From Liolophura sinensis (Eukaryota; Mollusca; Polyplacophora; Chitonida; Chitonidae), in contig NC_088299.1 of NCBI RefSeq assembly GCF_032854445.1, positions 2,457,001-2,521,000 on the forward strand: a stretch of DNA of 64,000 nt, written 5' to 3'. The notes below the pieces were generated by a model, which saw only the letters and a list, made by a program, of their open reading frames with translations, was not told where the DNA came from and did not search any database. The translations under genes and the position numbers were made by a program. Positions 48,401-58,200 of the stretch are shown here, in pieces (the stretch's first letter is position 1; the number at the start of each line of letters is the position of its first letter).

Positions 48401-49155
48401 CAAATTCGTGAATAACCCGCTCTGGCATGCATGATGTTTTCCTCGTAAAACTTACTCTCAAAAAGCAAATGTGTACCGGTTTGTGTATTGTGTCGTACAC
48501 ATGCATATGTTTGTGTACCTCGCGATATACAGGTAAACATGATGTACGTCACACGTACACAATTCGGCAAACAAAGTGTAGGTACCGGTACCCAAAGATG
48601 ATACATGCGAGATACATGTACACATCAAGGTTCCCGTGCGAAGTTGTTAAAACCGATGAGGCACACATCTTATGTTTTTGTGTGTACACAATTGCTCTTA
48701 GAGAGTACCTTCGGAGTAAGTTAAACAGTTAAACACGTTGAGTATGAAACATAATACACTAATTAAACAGACAAAATACCCTCTAATTAGTACAGTAGCA
48801 ACATGCCTATATATATTTGGGGGCATTTACCAATAAAGAAGCGCTATGCACCACAAAGCCAGTTTTGTTCTGTCATTGTCTGTGGAAATGCATGCATGCT
48901 TGAAATCATTATATTGCAGAATGCGATAACACTAATTACGTCTTGGAAACCTTTAAAGATTCCTGTCTATTAATTGTTTGCTTTACGCCCTATATTATAT
49001 ATTTAAAAAATTTTAAATCATCTCTAAAATGAGTCACAAATTGGTGACGGTATAGGCCGAATATAGTCATGCGCTAATTTGTTTATGATAATCTTACCGA
49101 TTGCAGACAAACACATGGCAAAGGCTAAAAATCCTTTGGTGAATGGTCGGAGCAT
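42079..49155 (-). CDS. Nicotinic acetylcholine receptor-like subunit, non-alpha type (receptor gene 2)
   Basis: Second Cys-loop channel subunit, same strand as receptor gene 1. Exons on the minus strand: 49155-49098, 48324-48173, 47360-47316, 46305-46196, 44358-43817, 42464-42079. The join is 1,293 bp, 430 aa plus TGA, all phases consistent. Seen: signal peptide MLRPFTKGFLAFAMCLSAI (N-terminal basic, then hydrophobic); FRLQNDLFRKYNTSIRPVYN with glycosylation sites; loop A LIWKPDIAV; Cys-loop C156-X13-C170 (CQVDVTYYPFDAQTC); no vicinal Cys pair in loop C (PNADAPV there), hence non-alpha; M1 about 240-262; M2 271-288 after SGEK; M3 and M4 in the last exon. As a non-alpha it would normally need an alpha partner; the neighbouring alpha-type gene is an obvious candidate, by inference only. 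Confidence 0.9.
42446..43145. repeat. 56-bp tandem array of the exon 6 acceptor (about 12 copies)
   Basis: Exact 56-bp spacing of the GGGTAAATA anchor at 42611, 42667, 42723, 42779, 42835, 42891, 42947 and onward. Copies at 42500-42600 and 43000-43145 are more degraded. The unit (plus sense) holds GGTAAATAYCAGTGTATCTG then AAACAGGGTATA. The authentic exon start reads GGTAAATACCTGAAACAG, the same without an 8-base insertion. On the minus strand each unit contains CCTGTTTCAG, an acceptor-like end. Confidence 0.93.
43257..43490 (+). mobile_element. Dispersed repeat family B, best copy
   Basis: From GTCGGCGACGCTCGTTTGGC through GTTCGTCAGTAACTTGCCAA and CCGCCTTCCTCCCCAGTC to TATAAGTGAAAAAGC and an (AAATA)n tail. 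The tail end resembles family A; the head is not obviously tRNA-like. It lies in receptor gene 2 intron 5. Confidence 0.75.
43505..43743 (-). mobile_element. SINE family A, near full-length
   Basis: Reversed tail TTTGATTGGTGCTTTACGCC, TACTCAAGAATATTTCAC, CGGCGGCCAGCATTATGG, GGAGGAAACCGGGCAGAGCC, then head end TCGACCACGGAGAC. It sits in the same intron as the family B copy, directly upstream of exon 5 in + coordinates. Confidence 0.88.
43817..44358 (-). CDS. Receptor gene 2, exon 5 (Cys-loop to M2)
   Basis: From the acceptor CCCCACTCAG to the GTGAGT donor, 542 bp, phases 2 in and 1 out. The Met at 44384 of the open frame lies in the intron. Ends SASTPILG, the same junction as in receptor gene 1, but here without any tandem duplication. 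Confidence 0.93.
44405..44618. mobile_element. MITE-like element with about 45-bp inverted terminal repeats
   Basis: Left end TTTAACAGAAAGTCTGTTGT then CTGAGTAATGTGAGAATGTA, ending TTCTGTT at 44450. Right end is its near-perfect reverse complement, 44571-44618. No coding capacity. A related copy is at 5949-6136. It lies in receptor gene 2 intron 4, just outside exon 5. Confidence 0.85.
44721..44977 (-). mobile_element. SINE family A, full-length, with target duplication
   Basis: Reversed tail TTATTGGTGTTTTACGCCG, TACTCAAGAATGTTTCACTT, GGTGGGAGGAAACCGGGCAG, a B-box-proximal GAATTTGAACTCACGGCC, and a degraded head. CGTAACGTCAAT (44711) and CGTAACGTGAAT (44978) flank it, 11 of 12 bases identical. 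Confidence 0.87.
45160..46250. repeat. 63-bp tandem array of the exon 4 donor of receptor gene 2 (about 16 copies)
   Basis: Core copies recur every 63 bp with GGCTATATCGGGTCTCTAG near 45350, 45413, 45476, 45539 and on to 45854; outer copies are degraded. The authentic exon end is itself one unit (plus sense: GGTTACCTGTTAGTGACAGC, then TATATCGGG). On the minus strand every unit ends with a GACTAACAAGTAACC or AACAGGTAACC donor-like site. The plus-strand 126-codon frame (45251-45631) is an artefact. Confidence 0.93.
46196..46305 (-). CDS. Receptor gene 2, 110-bp exon 4
   Basis: Encodes EWHDDLLTWNKSEYEEVDHL, then LLRSDLIWKPDIAVTN. Acceptor TTTGTAG, donor GTAACC. Its last 40 or so bases are the template of the adjacent 63-bp array. 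Confidence 0.93.
46338..46442 (+). mobile_element. SINE family A, 3' fragment
   Basis: GGGAAGGTCTGACATGCAG, GTTGGGGGTTTCCCACC, CCTCCCACCATAATG and a TATAAGTGAAATAAATAAAT end with an internal deletion. Confidence 0.75.
46551..46677 (+). mobile_element. SINE family A, middle fragment
   Basis: CCACCAATGCGGTGGCTGTG, GAGTTCAAGTCCAACTC, CTTCCTCTCCGACCGTAAG, ATGGTCGTGGGTTCTGCCC; both ends missing. It is in receptor gene 2 intron 3 with the preceding fragment. Confidence 0.8.
47316..47360 (-). CDS. Receptor gene 2, 45-bp exon 3
   Basis: Fifteen codons, EERKQQFAFSAWFDL, between a TTTTCAG acceptor and a GTAAGT donor. FSAW is shared with the same exon of receptor gene 1. Confidence 0.9.
47948..47995. 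repeat. TGAA/TGAG short tandem repeat
   Basis: Runs of GAATGAATGAATGAATGAG with variants, about 48 bp, in receptor gene 2 intron 2. Confidence 0.85.
48173..48324 (-). CDS. Receptor gene 2, exon 2
   Basis: Starts after CTCTTCAAG (phase 1) and runs to a GTAAGG donor. Encodes GTCRTSAIEETFRLQNDLFR, then KYNTSIRPVYNQTEAVLV and LMFIHSL. This acceptor was chosen because the nearer TGTAG gives the wrong phase. No in-frame stop; not visible as a long ORF. Confidence 0.85.
49098..49155 (-). CDS. Receptor gene 2, exon 1 (signal peptide)
   Basis: ATG at 49155 followed by LRPFTKGFLAFAMCLSAI and a GTAAGA donor. Short but with a typical n- and h-region signal peptide. Found by phase matching to exon 2. 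Confidence 0.75.
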
Positions 49156-49867
49156 GCTTCTGTCAACGTCTAATTACCCCGCTCTGATGAGAACCCAGTG
49201 ATGATTTGAGGTACTATGAATTCGTGTCCACATTGCCAGGTACAACCAGTGGTTACCTCATGGGAAGGCCGTGGAGACAGAGATTACCAATCAATACACG
49301 TACGTGCTTCTGTCAGACTGCAGCGGCCAAGTTAACTGCTACCAGGATTACACAAACTTTAACAAACTACTAACTACCACGTGCACAAGGATTGAAGCGG
49401 ACATGTTACAGATTTCTCTTTTATAGTCAGTAATTTATTTAATTTGCTCTAATACGTTTGATCAGTGGGTATTGGTAAATAGTTCAATATATACAGACTG
49501 TGTGTGTGATCGGATTACACAAATAAATATTGCTCGGATAAGAGGGCAGGCTGTAAATACATGAGGGCCATGTCGTCTTTTGCGTCAAGTCTGTTTTATG
49601 CCTTGCAAAATAATGGTTGCCTGTGTTTGACAAAGGCCTACATCGTACAAACTGTGCAAAGCTGTGCGTGATACTAAATTTAAAAAATGTTGAGTCCGTT
49701 AAATGTGAAGGCATTGCAGAACTGTCTCCAGAAATACTTTGAAATGACAAAAAAGCACTTATTTTTTTATGGGGTGAGTTTTTGAAACATTTTCATACTA
49801 TTTTAACGCCTGAAAATCCATTTAAACTTATTAGGAGGATCCTACAATAGAATTCACGAAAATCAAG

Positions 49868-50047
49868 CACATGCTGGCTTCCTGTAGGGTCTTATGTGGG
49901 AAGTTCCTCCAGCAACCTGCGTATGAACGTCATGAGTTTCCCCGGGTTCCGTCTGGTTTCCAGCCACCATAATGCTGCATGGGTCCTGTTGCATATGTGA
50001 AATATTCTTGACCACTGCATAAAACACGAATCAAACAATAAATAAAT
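49868..50047 (+). mobile_element. SINE family A, head missing
   Basis: CATGCTGGCTTCCTGTAGGG, GCAACCTGCGTATGAACGTC, CCAGCCACCATAATGCTGC, GTGAAATATTCTTGACCAC and a CAATAAATAAAT end. Confidence 0.8.
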
Positions 50048-50124
50048 GTATCAAGGTAGTGATGTGACGTCAAATGTATACAGAAGTTTTGAATTTATCC
50101 TATTTCAAATTCTTTTTACGGCAC

Positions 50125-50220
50125 TATAGCGGACTAAGACTGCACTAGGTGTCGTCTCTGGTGTCTTCGGCATAGTGTTCCATGCAGTGAGGCAGCATGC
50201 ACTTATGAGTGTGTCTGCAT
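50125..50220 (+). mobile_element. SINE family D fragment
   Basis: GACTGCACTAGGTGTCGTCT, GTCTTCGGCATAGTGTTCC, CAGTGAGGCAGCATGC. Confidence 0.6.
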
Positions 50221-51274
50221 TAATTGATTATGGATAATTATTTAATCTTTATCGATATTGATTTTAGTTGCCTAAAAACTGGATTAGTGCTTTATGTCAT
50301 ACCATTACTACAAATAATCTTTAATTTACGTTATCGAAATTTACGAGTGTTGGCTCACAATAAAATACGTGTATAGGTCCGCCAAGCCACTCCTTAAAAA
50401 AAAATGACCCAAGTTACCCCTGCATGTGCAGTAATTGATTTACACACATTCTTTTGAACACAAATTAACATTGTCTGCTCATCGAAAATCATACTAAGGC
50501 CTTACAGACCAAGATTTATAGACCTATCTGGGAGAATAGGCTCCTATATTGTCTCATATTTATTAAGACTTCAAGACAAGAAGTATAGACCCTAATTGCA
50601 CGTATCCAAATGTTTGAATGATTTAGGGACCATACTAACAGAATACGTTCCATCACATTTTTGTGTTTATTTTCACCTTCAGACAAAATATGCGGAAACA
50701 TTAGGCCTTAGTAAACTTTTGATAGGGTAATAAAAACTACCGGTATTCCAATATTGAAGGCTGGGAAACATTTCTGAAGACGTCTGATCCTGAGAGATTA
50801 AGCACAGGTTATTTGGTTCATAAAGCCGACCGTATAATTCACACAACAAAATTCATCTAACTCTCGTTAAAAACTCTACTGAAAGAAAAAATTAAAGCAT
50901 TCATACGCATAGTTTTCTGATTGCCTGGACTCCGGCCTTTCCCAGTGTGAAGGTTGACCCAATGGGATGGAGCTTAAACAATAAATCTACGATGGAAATA
51001 AAGGGAGATAAGTCGTACCGGATGTTACCGGCGAAAAGCATGGCGGAAAGCACAAGTTCGTTGTTTTTCTCACGTTGAGTGGAAACTTTATCAGCCAGGT
51101 AATTGATGTAAATAAATTGCATGGACCAACATTTTTTTAGGCTAATGGGCTTAGATTTGTATCCTAAAGATTTCATTTATGTGCAATAATGACAACGTTT
51201 ATGCGCCGGTGACGAGTGTTTGCTTGAAACAACAACAACATAATAACAAAACTCGAAACGTTAAAAATCGTAGG

Positions 51275-51425
51275 ATCGTTCGGGTTTACGAGAGATCACT
51301 TCTTTTCCATCCACAGCCGATGCACGCACACATCGCTCGCTCTGATGGTGAAATTATGTGGTACATACAATTGTACGAAAGTTCGTCAGTTACAAAGACT
51401 TGCCAAAGCCAACCAGATGGTAAGT
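51275..51425 (+). mobile_element. Dispersed repeat family B, 5' fragment
   Basis: TTTCCATCCACAGCCGATGC, then GTTCGTCAGTTACAAAGACT and TTGCCAAAGCCAACCAG, corresponding to the middle of 43257-43490. 3' half missing. Confidence 0.5.
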
Positions 51426-51600
51426 AGTCCACCTAGACGTGCATGTAGATCCGTCTTCAGTCGTCTTAATTCAGCCCAGAAGGTCATAAAAAAAAAACTT
51501 GTATGTTTAGTGTAGGTAAGTTTGGGGGCCATCAGTGCGATCTCTATTGCCATCGGTTCCATCTTGTTGAGAGGTAGAGGTGGACTCCGAATGTCAGAAT

Positions 51601-51758
51601 TTTATTTATTTATTTGATTGGTTTTTTACTCCGTACCGGCACTCATGAATATTTCATATGACGGCAGCCAGCAGTATGGTGGGAGGAAACTGGGGAGAGC
51701 CTTGGGGAAACCCAACCTGCAGGTTGTTGGCAGACCTTCCCACATACTGCAGGAGAGG
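51601..51758 (-). mobile_element. SINE family A, head missing
   Basis: Reversed tail TTATTTATTTATTTGATTGG, TTTTTTACTCCGTACCGGC, GGTGGGAGGAAACTGGGGAG, then a truncated block at CTTCCCACATACTGC. Confidence 0.8.
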
Positions 51759-52056
51759 AAAAGGATTATAAAATTTCACACTGAGACCATCTGCATAGAC
51801 TAGCAAATACATTTAGTTTGCTGAGTTGAACATTTTCTATGTTATTATTTATTGTTTTCTTTGTTGTTGTTTTTTGTCCTTATTGCTCATCAGACTTCCA
51901 GCAATCAAGAGAACTCTTGATATACTGAATATGATTATATAAGTGATGTGGAATGAGGCTTGCAGTTTTAATACCTGTTTTAATCTTGTATTATTTTCCA
52001 GTGGGATATCTGACCGCCTGAACTAGCAGAGAACTGACTCGCACCCAGAAGCTGTG

Positions 52057-52200
52057 ATGTATGCCATTCACAAGCAGTCTCACCCTTCTACAGGGATAGA
52101 GCATGCCATTTACTGTAACTTCTTCTCCCCCAGGGAGAAGAACCTGGTTACAGCTGGTGTTAACCAGCTTCATGTATACAGACTGTTTCCAGATGTTGAG
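52057..52200 (+). CDS. CPSF1: CPSF1 exon 1
   Basis: Starts ATGTATGCC after an upstream acceptor-like TTATTTTCCAG at 51991-52001, so the first noncoding exon is probably further 5'. Encodes 48 residues ending YRLFPDVE before GTAAAG. Confidence 0.93.
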
Positions 52201-55200
52201 GTAAAGGCCTTAGTGTAATGAAAACCAGTACATCTACATATATTATAAACCAAACTTGCATTTCAAATGGGAGGCCTCTGTGGTCTAGGTGATTAGCCTG
52301 ACGTCGACGCGCAGTGACCCAGAAGCCTCTCACGAATGCGGTCGCTGTGAGTTCAAGCTCAGTTCATGCTGGCATCCTCCCTGGCCGTATGTGGGATGGT
52401 CTGCAGCTACCTGCGGATGCTCATTGGTTCAGCTGGCCTCTGCCCGGTTTCCTCCCACCTGAATGCTGTTCGCCGTCAAGAAGTGAAATATTCTTATAGT
52501 ATTATATAGTATGGTGTATAGCAATAAACAAAGTAAATTAATTAATCATTTCAGATGGCCACCATTTCTCGGTTTAAATGTCACAAGATCTCACAGTACA
52601 CCGAAGCTGAGTGCTCATTTTCACTCCGAAGTCTTTGCTCTAACCTTGCGGCAACATGCTTGCTACATTGAGTTTCCGTTTCATTGAAATTCTACATTGG
52701 AATCAAATTGTGTACCAGTTCACAGTTCCATGTAGAAAATGTTACTTTGAAATGTTGCTGATTTATTGGCCTTGGAAAGGAGCTACAGCGTTAAACTTGA
52801 AAGCCATCTGTCCAGGACGGAGTGCAAATTTGACCATGGCCATTCTGTTGTATTGGGTGTGGTAGAGCACTGCCTGGAATGCTAATGTGGCTTTAAGAAG
52901 TGTAGCATTCTTCAATATAGCGGAAAATTAATCAAAGAAAGAAATAATAGAACTATTAAAGCGTTCTCATCCCTGCTGTGTGTTAAATGTTTTCATTTTA
53001 AAGAAAAGATGTGAAAATAAACTGTTGTAATGTCTTAAGTTTAATACTGGGTTATTGTTTTAATGATATGGTATTTTGTCATGTTACAGGCTGAAATACC
53101 ACTTGATACATTAACAGACAAAGGTAAGAAGTGTGGTTTATCTTTCAATGATAATATTACTTGAAAAATATCAGTTATATGAGAAATGAGTCCATTGTCT
53201 GTGTAGTCCCCATGGGAACAAGTTTAATACAATTTTGCGATTTTTGGCAAAGAAACTACAACCCTCTAAAGATGGGACAAACACAAACTGTACACCTCTT
53301 TCGGATAAGCCATGTTTTAAACCTAAAATTAGATGTATGATTTGTTAACCAATAAGAATACAAAACTCTTGACAGTCCTTGTACATCGCAGATTTGGTTG
53401 TGGGCAATGGTTGCACAGAGGAGTATGTAAATCTTCTGTGTTATATGAATATGGAAATATATGAAAGGCTGTAGAATATTACCTCCAAACACAGAAAAGT
53501 TCAAGGTTCAAGTAGATGGCTTTCGGTTGAAAATGGTGTTGATCAAATATTTGCATTCATACTTTGTTGAGTATACTGGTACTCATTTACAAATTGAACA
53601 GTTCATGAATATGATCAAGAGAGTTTTTAAATGTTCTGATCTTTACAGAGTTTTTTGGGTTAAATGTGGTTGAGATTGTTAATATATTTGAGTTATATAT
53701 TGTTTGACCACTTCAGCTGCAGCTTAAAGTGAAGAGGTTTGTCATGTACTTGGTAAAGATTGATGAAGTACACAGGAAACTTAGATCCCCTAAACTCATA
53801 AACTTGACCGCCATTTTTTTGAAGCGAAAGTTCTTGAGTATGAGGTAGAGCGGTACATCAAGGGTCAATCCTGGGTCGAGTCACACAAAAGACTTTGAAA
53901 GAGGAAGTTGCAGCTTCCTCTCTTGGCGTCCTGTATGAAGGGGGATAGTGCAAGACTGGTTGACCCATATCAGTGTAATGGCTTAGGCGGTGCGGCTTAC
54001 TTACCTTTGGTAAGGCGTCTCAGTGAAGCAGCACTAGATAAAAGAACATGGGAAATCTGTCCTGCAACAAGGAGGCACATTACATGCACTCTAAGGATTC
54101 CTTCATCGTCATATGACTGAAAAATTGTTAAGTATGACATTAAACCCCAAGCACTCACTCACTGTTGAGTATGACATTAAAAACCATTTAGATTCATGGT
54201 ATGAATTGCTAGTTTTGTCTTGGTCTTTCAGATCTTCAGGGAAAGAAGTGTAAGCTAGAATGCTTAGCTTCCTACTCCCTGTTTGGGAATATCATGTCCA
54301 TGCAGAGTGTGAAGCTGGCAGGTGCTCACAGAGATGCCTTACTGCTCAGCTTCATGGAGGCCAAGGTACAAGATATCATATGTGGTCTTATGTGTATCAT
54401 CAAAAGTCCATTACCTACAAGTATGCAACTTCCTTATAGCTAGTTTCCATGGCACTTACTTCGACTTCTACGCTTTTCTTCAATCTCTAACACATTTATG
54501 TGTAACGCATCTGCGCAGCCAAATATTTTTTCTCTCTGTTGAACATCAAACATTTGAGAAATGGCTGATGCATGGTGAGAAAAAATGTTCCAAACACTGT
54601 TGTGTTAAAAAATTATGTTAACGGAGAGTTATGTAAACGGACAACAGTGTCTTTGATAGTTATGGTTTTAGAGTTAGCTAGGAAATATAAAAATAGTCAC
54701 TGGGTTTTTAATTGCATAGCAAGAATGATTAGAAAAATCATAGTTCTTGTAGGAGCGGTTTACATTAGATTTCCCATGACTCACAATTTCAACCCAAGAG
54801 GTTGGCATACTTCTTTAGTAGGTGGCTTGAGCTTCTACAGATGATGTAACATGTGTACAATGCCGTAGAGACTAGCTGTAAGGGAGTTGCATATTTCTAG
54901 TGGATGGACTTCTGGTATCACTGTTGTTGTCTTCGGGGTGAAAAGAATAGGAAACGTATAGCCAGTAGTCAGGGTTGTTGTGAAAAATGACTACAAACCT
55001 GGGGCCGTTTTCATAACATTTTGTTCTGGGCGTACCAAGCCCCTATCACAAAAAATAGGGTCACCCTGATCAGTCGGATGGGAATTCTCTTTATTGTGGC
55101 TGATCAAAAAGGTAGGATTTTAGAAAAATTAACATTGTAAGAGAAATAAAAAAAAGTCTATTAAATCCGAATTAAACCTTTTCAGGTGGACCCATTTTTG

Positions 55201-58200
55201 GAGGGTCGGTCAGATTACGCCCAATATATTTAATGATAGCCTAGTAGAGCTCTCCCAAATGGCGTCAGTAAACAGAATACACCCTCATTTATATTTAGCC
55301 GTAATGGTGTTCTCCACAGGGCTATAGCCCTGTATTAAATGTTGTGATAACATTATTGGTGATGCTGTAATGTTCATGACACTTTACAACTCACAGGGAT
55401 ATTGTATACAAACTTAAATTTAAGAGGTTTTTGAAATATTAATTGAGTTTTGTTTACCTGGTTTTAAGTATGCTTCTTTTTGTTCTGATATTGAATTCTC
55501 ATGTAAAAACCCTCGTTCCTGGTGAGAAAATATTCTTGTCATGGTCGTGACGGTATGGCTGAAACGCTACCACACTAATGTGGCATTAATCCCAAATTAA
55601 TTATTTATTCTCCAGTAACATTGTAGCTCTCTTAGATTGAGAGGTTGCAATGCCTCAAAATGATTTAAGGACTTGATTGTTGTTATCGTTAGTATGTTTC
55701 ATTAATATTTCTGGCTAATTAGTACACCCTTTGAGTTAAAGACCTACTCCTTTAGAAATACAGGTATTTGTATCCACTGCTTTAGAAATACAAGTACTTG
55801 TATCCATAGCTTTAGAAATACGGGTACTTGTATATCCACTGCTTTAGAAATACAGATACTCATATCCATAGCTTTAGAAATACGGGTACTTGTATCCACT
55901 GCTTTAGAAATACAAGTACTTGTATCCACTGGATTAGAAATACAGGTACTTGTATCCACTACTTTGGACATACAAGTACTTGTATCCATAGCTTTAGAAA
56001 TACGGGTACTTGTATCCACTGCTTTGGAAATACAAGTACTTGTATCCATAGCTTTAGAAATACGGGTACTTGTATCCACTGGATTAGAAATACAGGTACT
56101 TGTATCCACTGGATTAGAAATTCAGGTACTTGTATCCACTGCTTTAGAAATACAAGTACTTGTATCCACTGGATTAGAAATACAGGTACTTGTATCCACT
56201 GCTTTGGAAATACAAGTACTTGTATCCACTGCTTTAGAAATACGGGTACTTGTATCCACTGCTTTGGAAATACGGGTACTTGTATCCACTGCTTTAGAAA
56301 TACAAGTACTTGTATCCATAGCTTTAGAAATACAAGTACTTGTATATCCACTGCTTTAGAAATATGGTTACTTGTATCCACTGCTTTAGAAATACAAGTA
56401 CTTGTATCCACTGGATTAGAAATACAAGATATTGTATCCACTGCTTTAGAAATACGAGTACTTGTATCCACTGCTTTAGAAATACAAGTACTTGTATCCA
56501 TAGCTTTAGAAATACAAGTACTTGTATCCACTGCTTTAGAAATACGAGTACTTGTATCCACTGCTTTGGAAATACAAGTACTTGTATCCATAGCTTTAGA
56601 AATACAGGTACTTGTATCCACTGCATTAGAAATACGGGCACTTGTATCCACTGCTTTAGAAATACAAGTACTTGTATCCACTGGATTAGAAATACAGGTA
56701 CTTGTATCCACTGCTTTGGAAATACAAGTACTTGTATCCATAGCTTTAGAAATACGAGTACTTGTATCCACTGCTTTGGAAATACGGGTACTTGTATCCA
56801 CTGCTTTAGAAATACAAGTACTTGTATATCCACTGCTTTAGAAATACAGGTACTTGTATCTACTGCTTTAGAAATACAAGTACTTGTATATCCACTGCAT
56901 TAGAAATATGGGTACTTGTATCCATAGCTTTAGAAATACGGGTACTTGTATCCACTGCTTTAAAAATACAAGTACTTGTATATCCACTGCTTTGGAAATA
57001 CGGGTACTTGTATCCATTGCTTTAGAAATACCAGTACTGATACATGCAGGTCTGTATCACTATGCCACAACATGCATGTCCAAATTTGATAGCAAAAATG
57101 TTGGTCCTACTGGCCAAATTTTCACATCTCTTCCTGACCAGATGGTTAGATAGGCCGAATTGAACGGCCTCTGCATACTACATTGTTAACCTACTCATTG
57201 TAATGAGGAAATTTTATTTTCATACACAGTTGAACTGAACTTGGCTACATTTAGAGCCATTTTAGCTTAGAGAATGTTTGGACTCCCAGACTAGTCAAGC
57301 TGTATTAAAACCATCATGTGAATTAAACAAAAATATGATTGTTTGCCAATAAAAAGTTAAATTGTCGTACAAATTTCTTTCATCCACAGGCTATAAAGCT
57401 CTCTTAAAGTAGCATTTTGAGTTTTAATGTATTAAAATTTCTTTATATGTCTGTTCACAATATGAAGTTCGGTCTCAGAATCTTCTGTTCATTTCTAGAT
57501 ATGGCCCCAGTGTTACTTCTTTGATGACTTTGTGTATCTGTTTTATCCATGTCTTTAATTTGTTTGTGTGTGTTGTCTACAGCTAGCCCTTGTGGAATAT
57601 GACCCGGGCACTCATGATCTGAAGACGTCATCTCTCCATTATTTCGAGGACAGTGAACTCAAGGTTTGCAATTATTAACTGGTATAAGAAATATCTCTAA
57701 TATATTTATAATGTATTATAATGATTTATTTATTATATTTGCTCCTAAAAATATCCTTTTTAGGCCAGGTCTTAGGAGGAGAACAGTATTATTAAGGCTG
57801 GACAACTTTTTTTGGCCATTCATGCACCACATGTACTTGACGTGTATTACATTATCGTAAATATCTGCCACACTGACAATACTCCGTGCACCAACCATGT
57901 CACTAAACCCTGTCCCCAGGAGGGTAAGCTTGACTGTCAGGACCTGCCGCTGATCCGCGTGGACCCAGATGGACGCTGTGCCGCTATGCTGATATACGGT
58001 CACAAGCTGGTGGTGTTACCCTTTAGGCGGGAGGTCAGCACAGATGATACAGATACAGTCATGGGATCCAGGTATGATCGGGCAACCATAAGATTCAGTC
58101 ATTCTTCTCAGAATTTCCCTTGAAAGATTTAAAAATGCATTGATTTAGGTCTGAATACTTTTTTTTTTTAATTTTGATTCTTGAGTAGAATTTTAGACAC

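Larger units (their letters stand above)
49156..52001. promoter_or_regulatory. Divergent intergenic region between receptor gene 2 and CPSF1
   Basis: The two genes point away from each other here, so this stretch must hold the upstream region of both, but no core promoter motif could be assigned. It also carries a family A fragment (49868-50047), a family D fragment (50125-50220), a family B fragment (51275-51425) and another family A fragment (51601-51758). A CPSF1 5' UTR exon boundary is likely at 52002 (see the CPSF1 exon 1 entry), so the true CPSF1 start of transcription is probably within this interval. Confidence 0.5.

Noticed and set aside
55828-56841. Long open frames (337 codons plus, 280 codons minus) with repeated [16 protein letters not shown]-like motifs
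   Set aside because: They are the translation of a stop-free 30-bp minisatellite, open on both strands at once, and lie in a CPSF1 intron.
55745-57035. CRISPR-like regular array
   Set aside because: Eukaryotic window, head-to-tail units without unique spacers and with no cas genes; it is a minisatellite. The same applies to the other arrays.
55745-57035. Derivation of the 30-bp array from the CPSF1 exon 3 donor (AAGGTACAAG vs CAGGTACTTG)
   Set aside because: Similarity is limited to about 10 bases around GTAC and the array is 1.4 kb away from the exon, so it is not counted with the splice-junction arrays.
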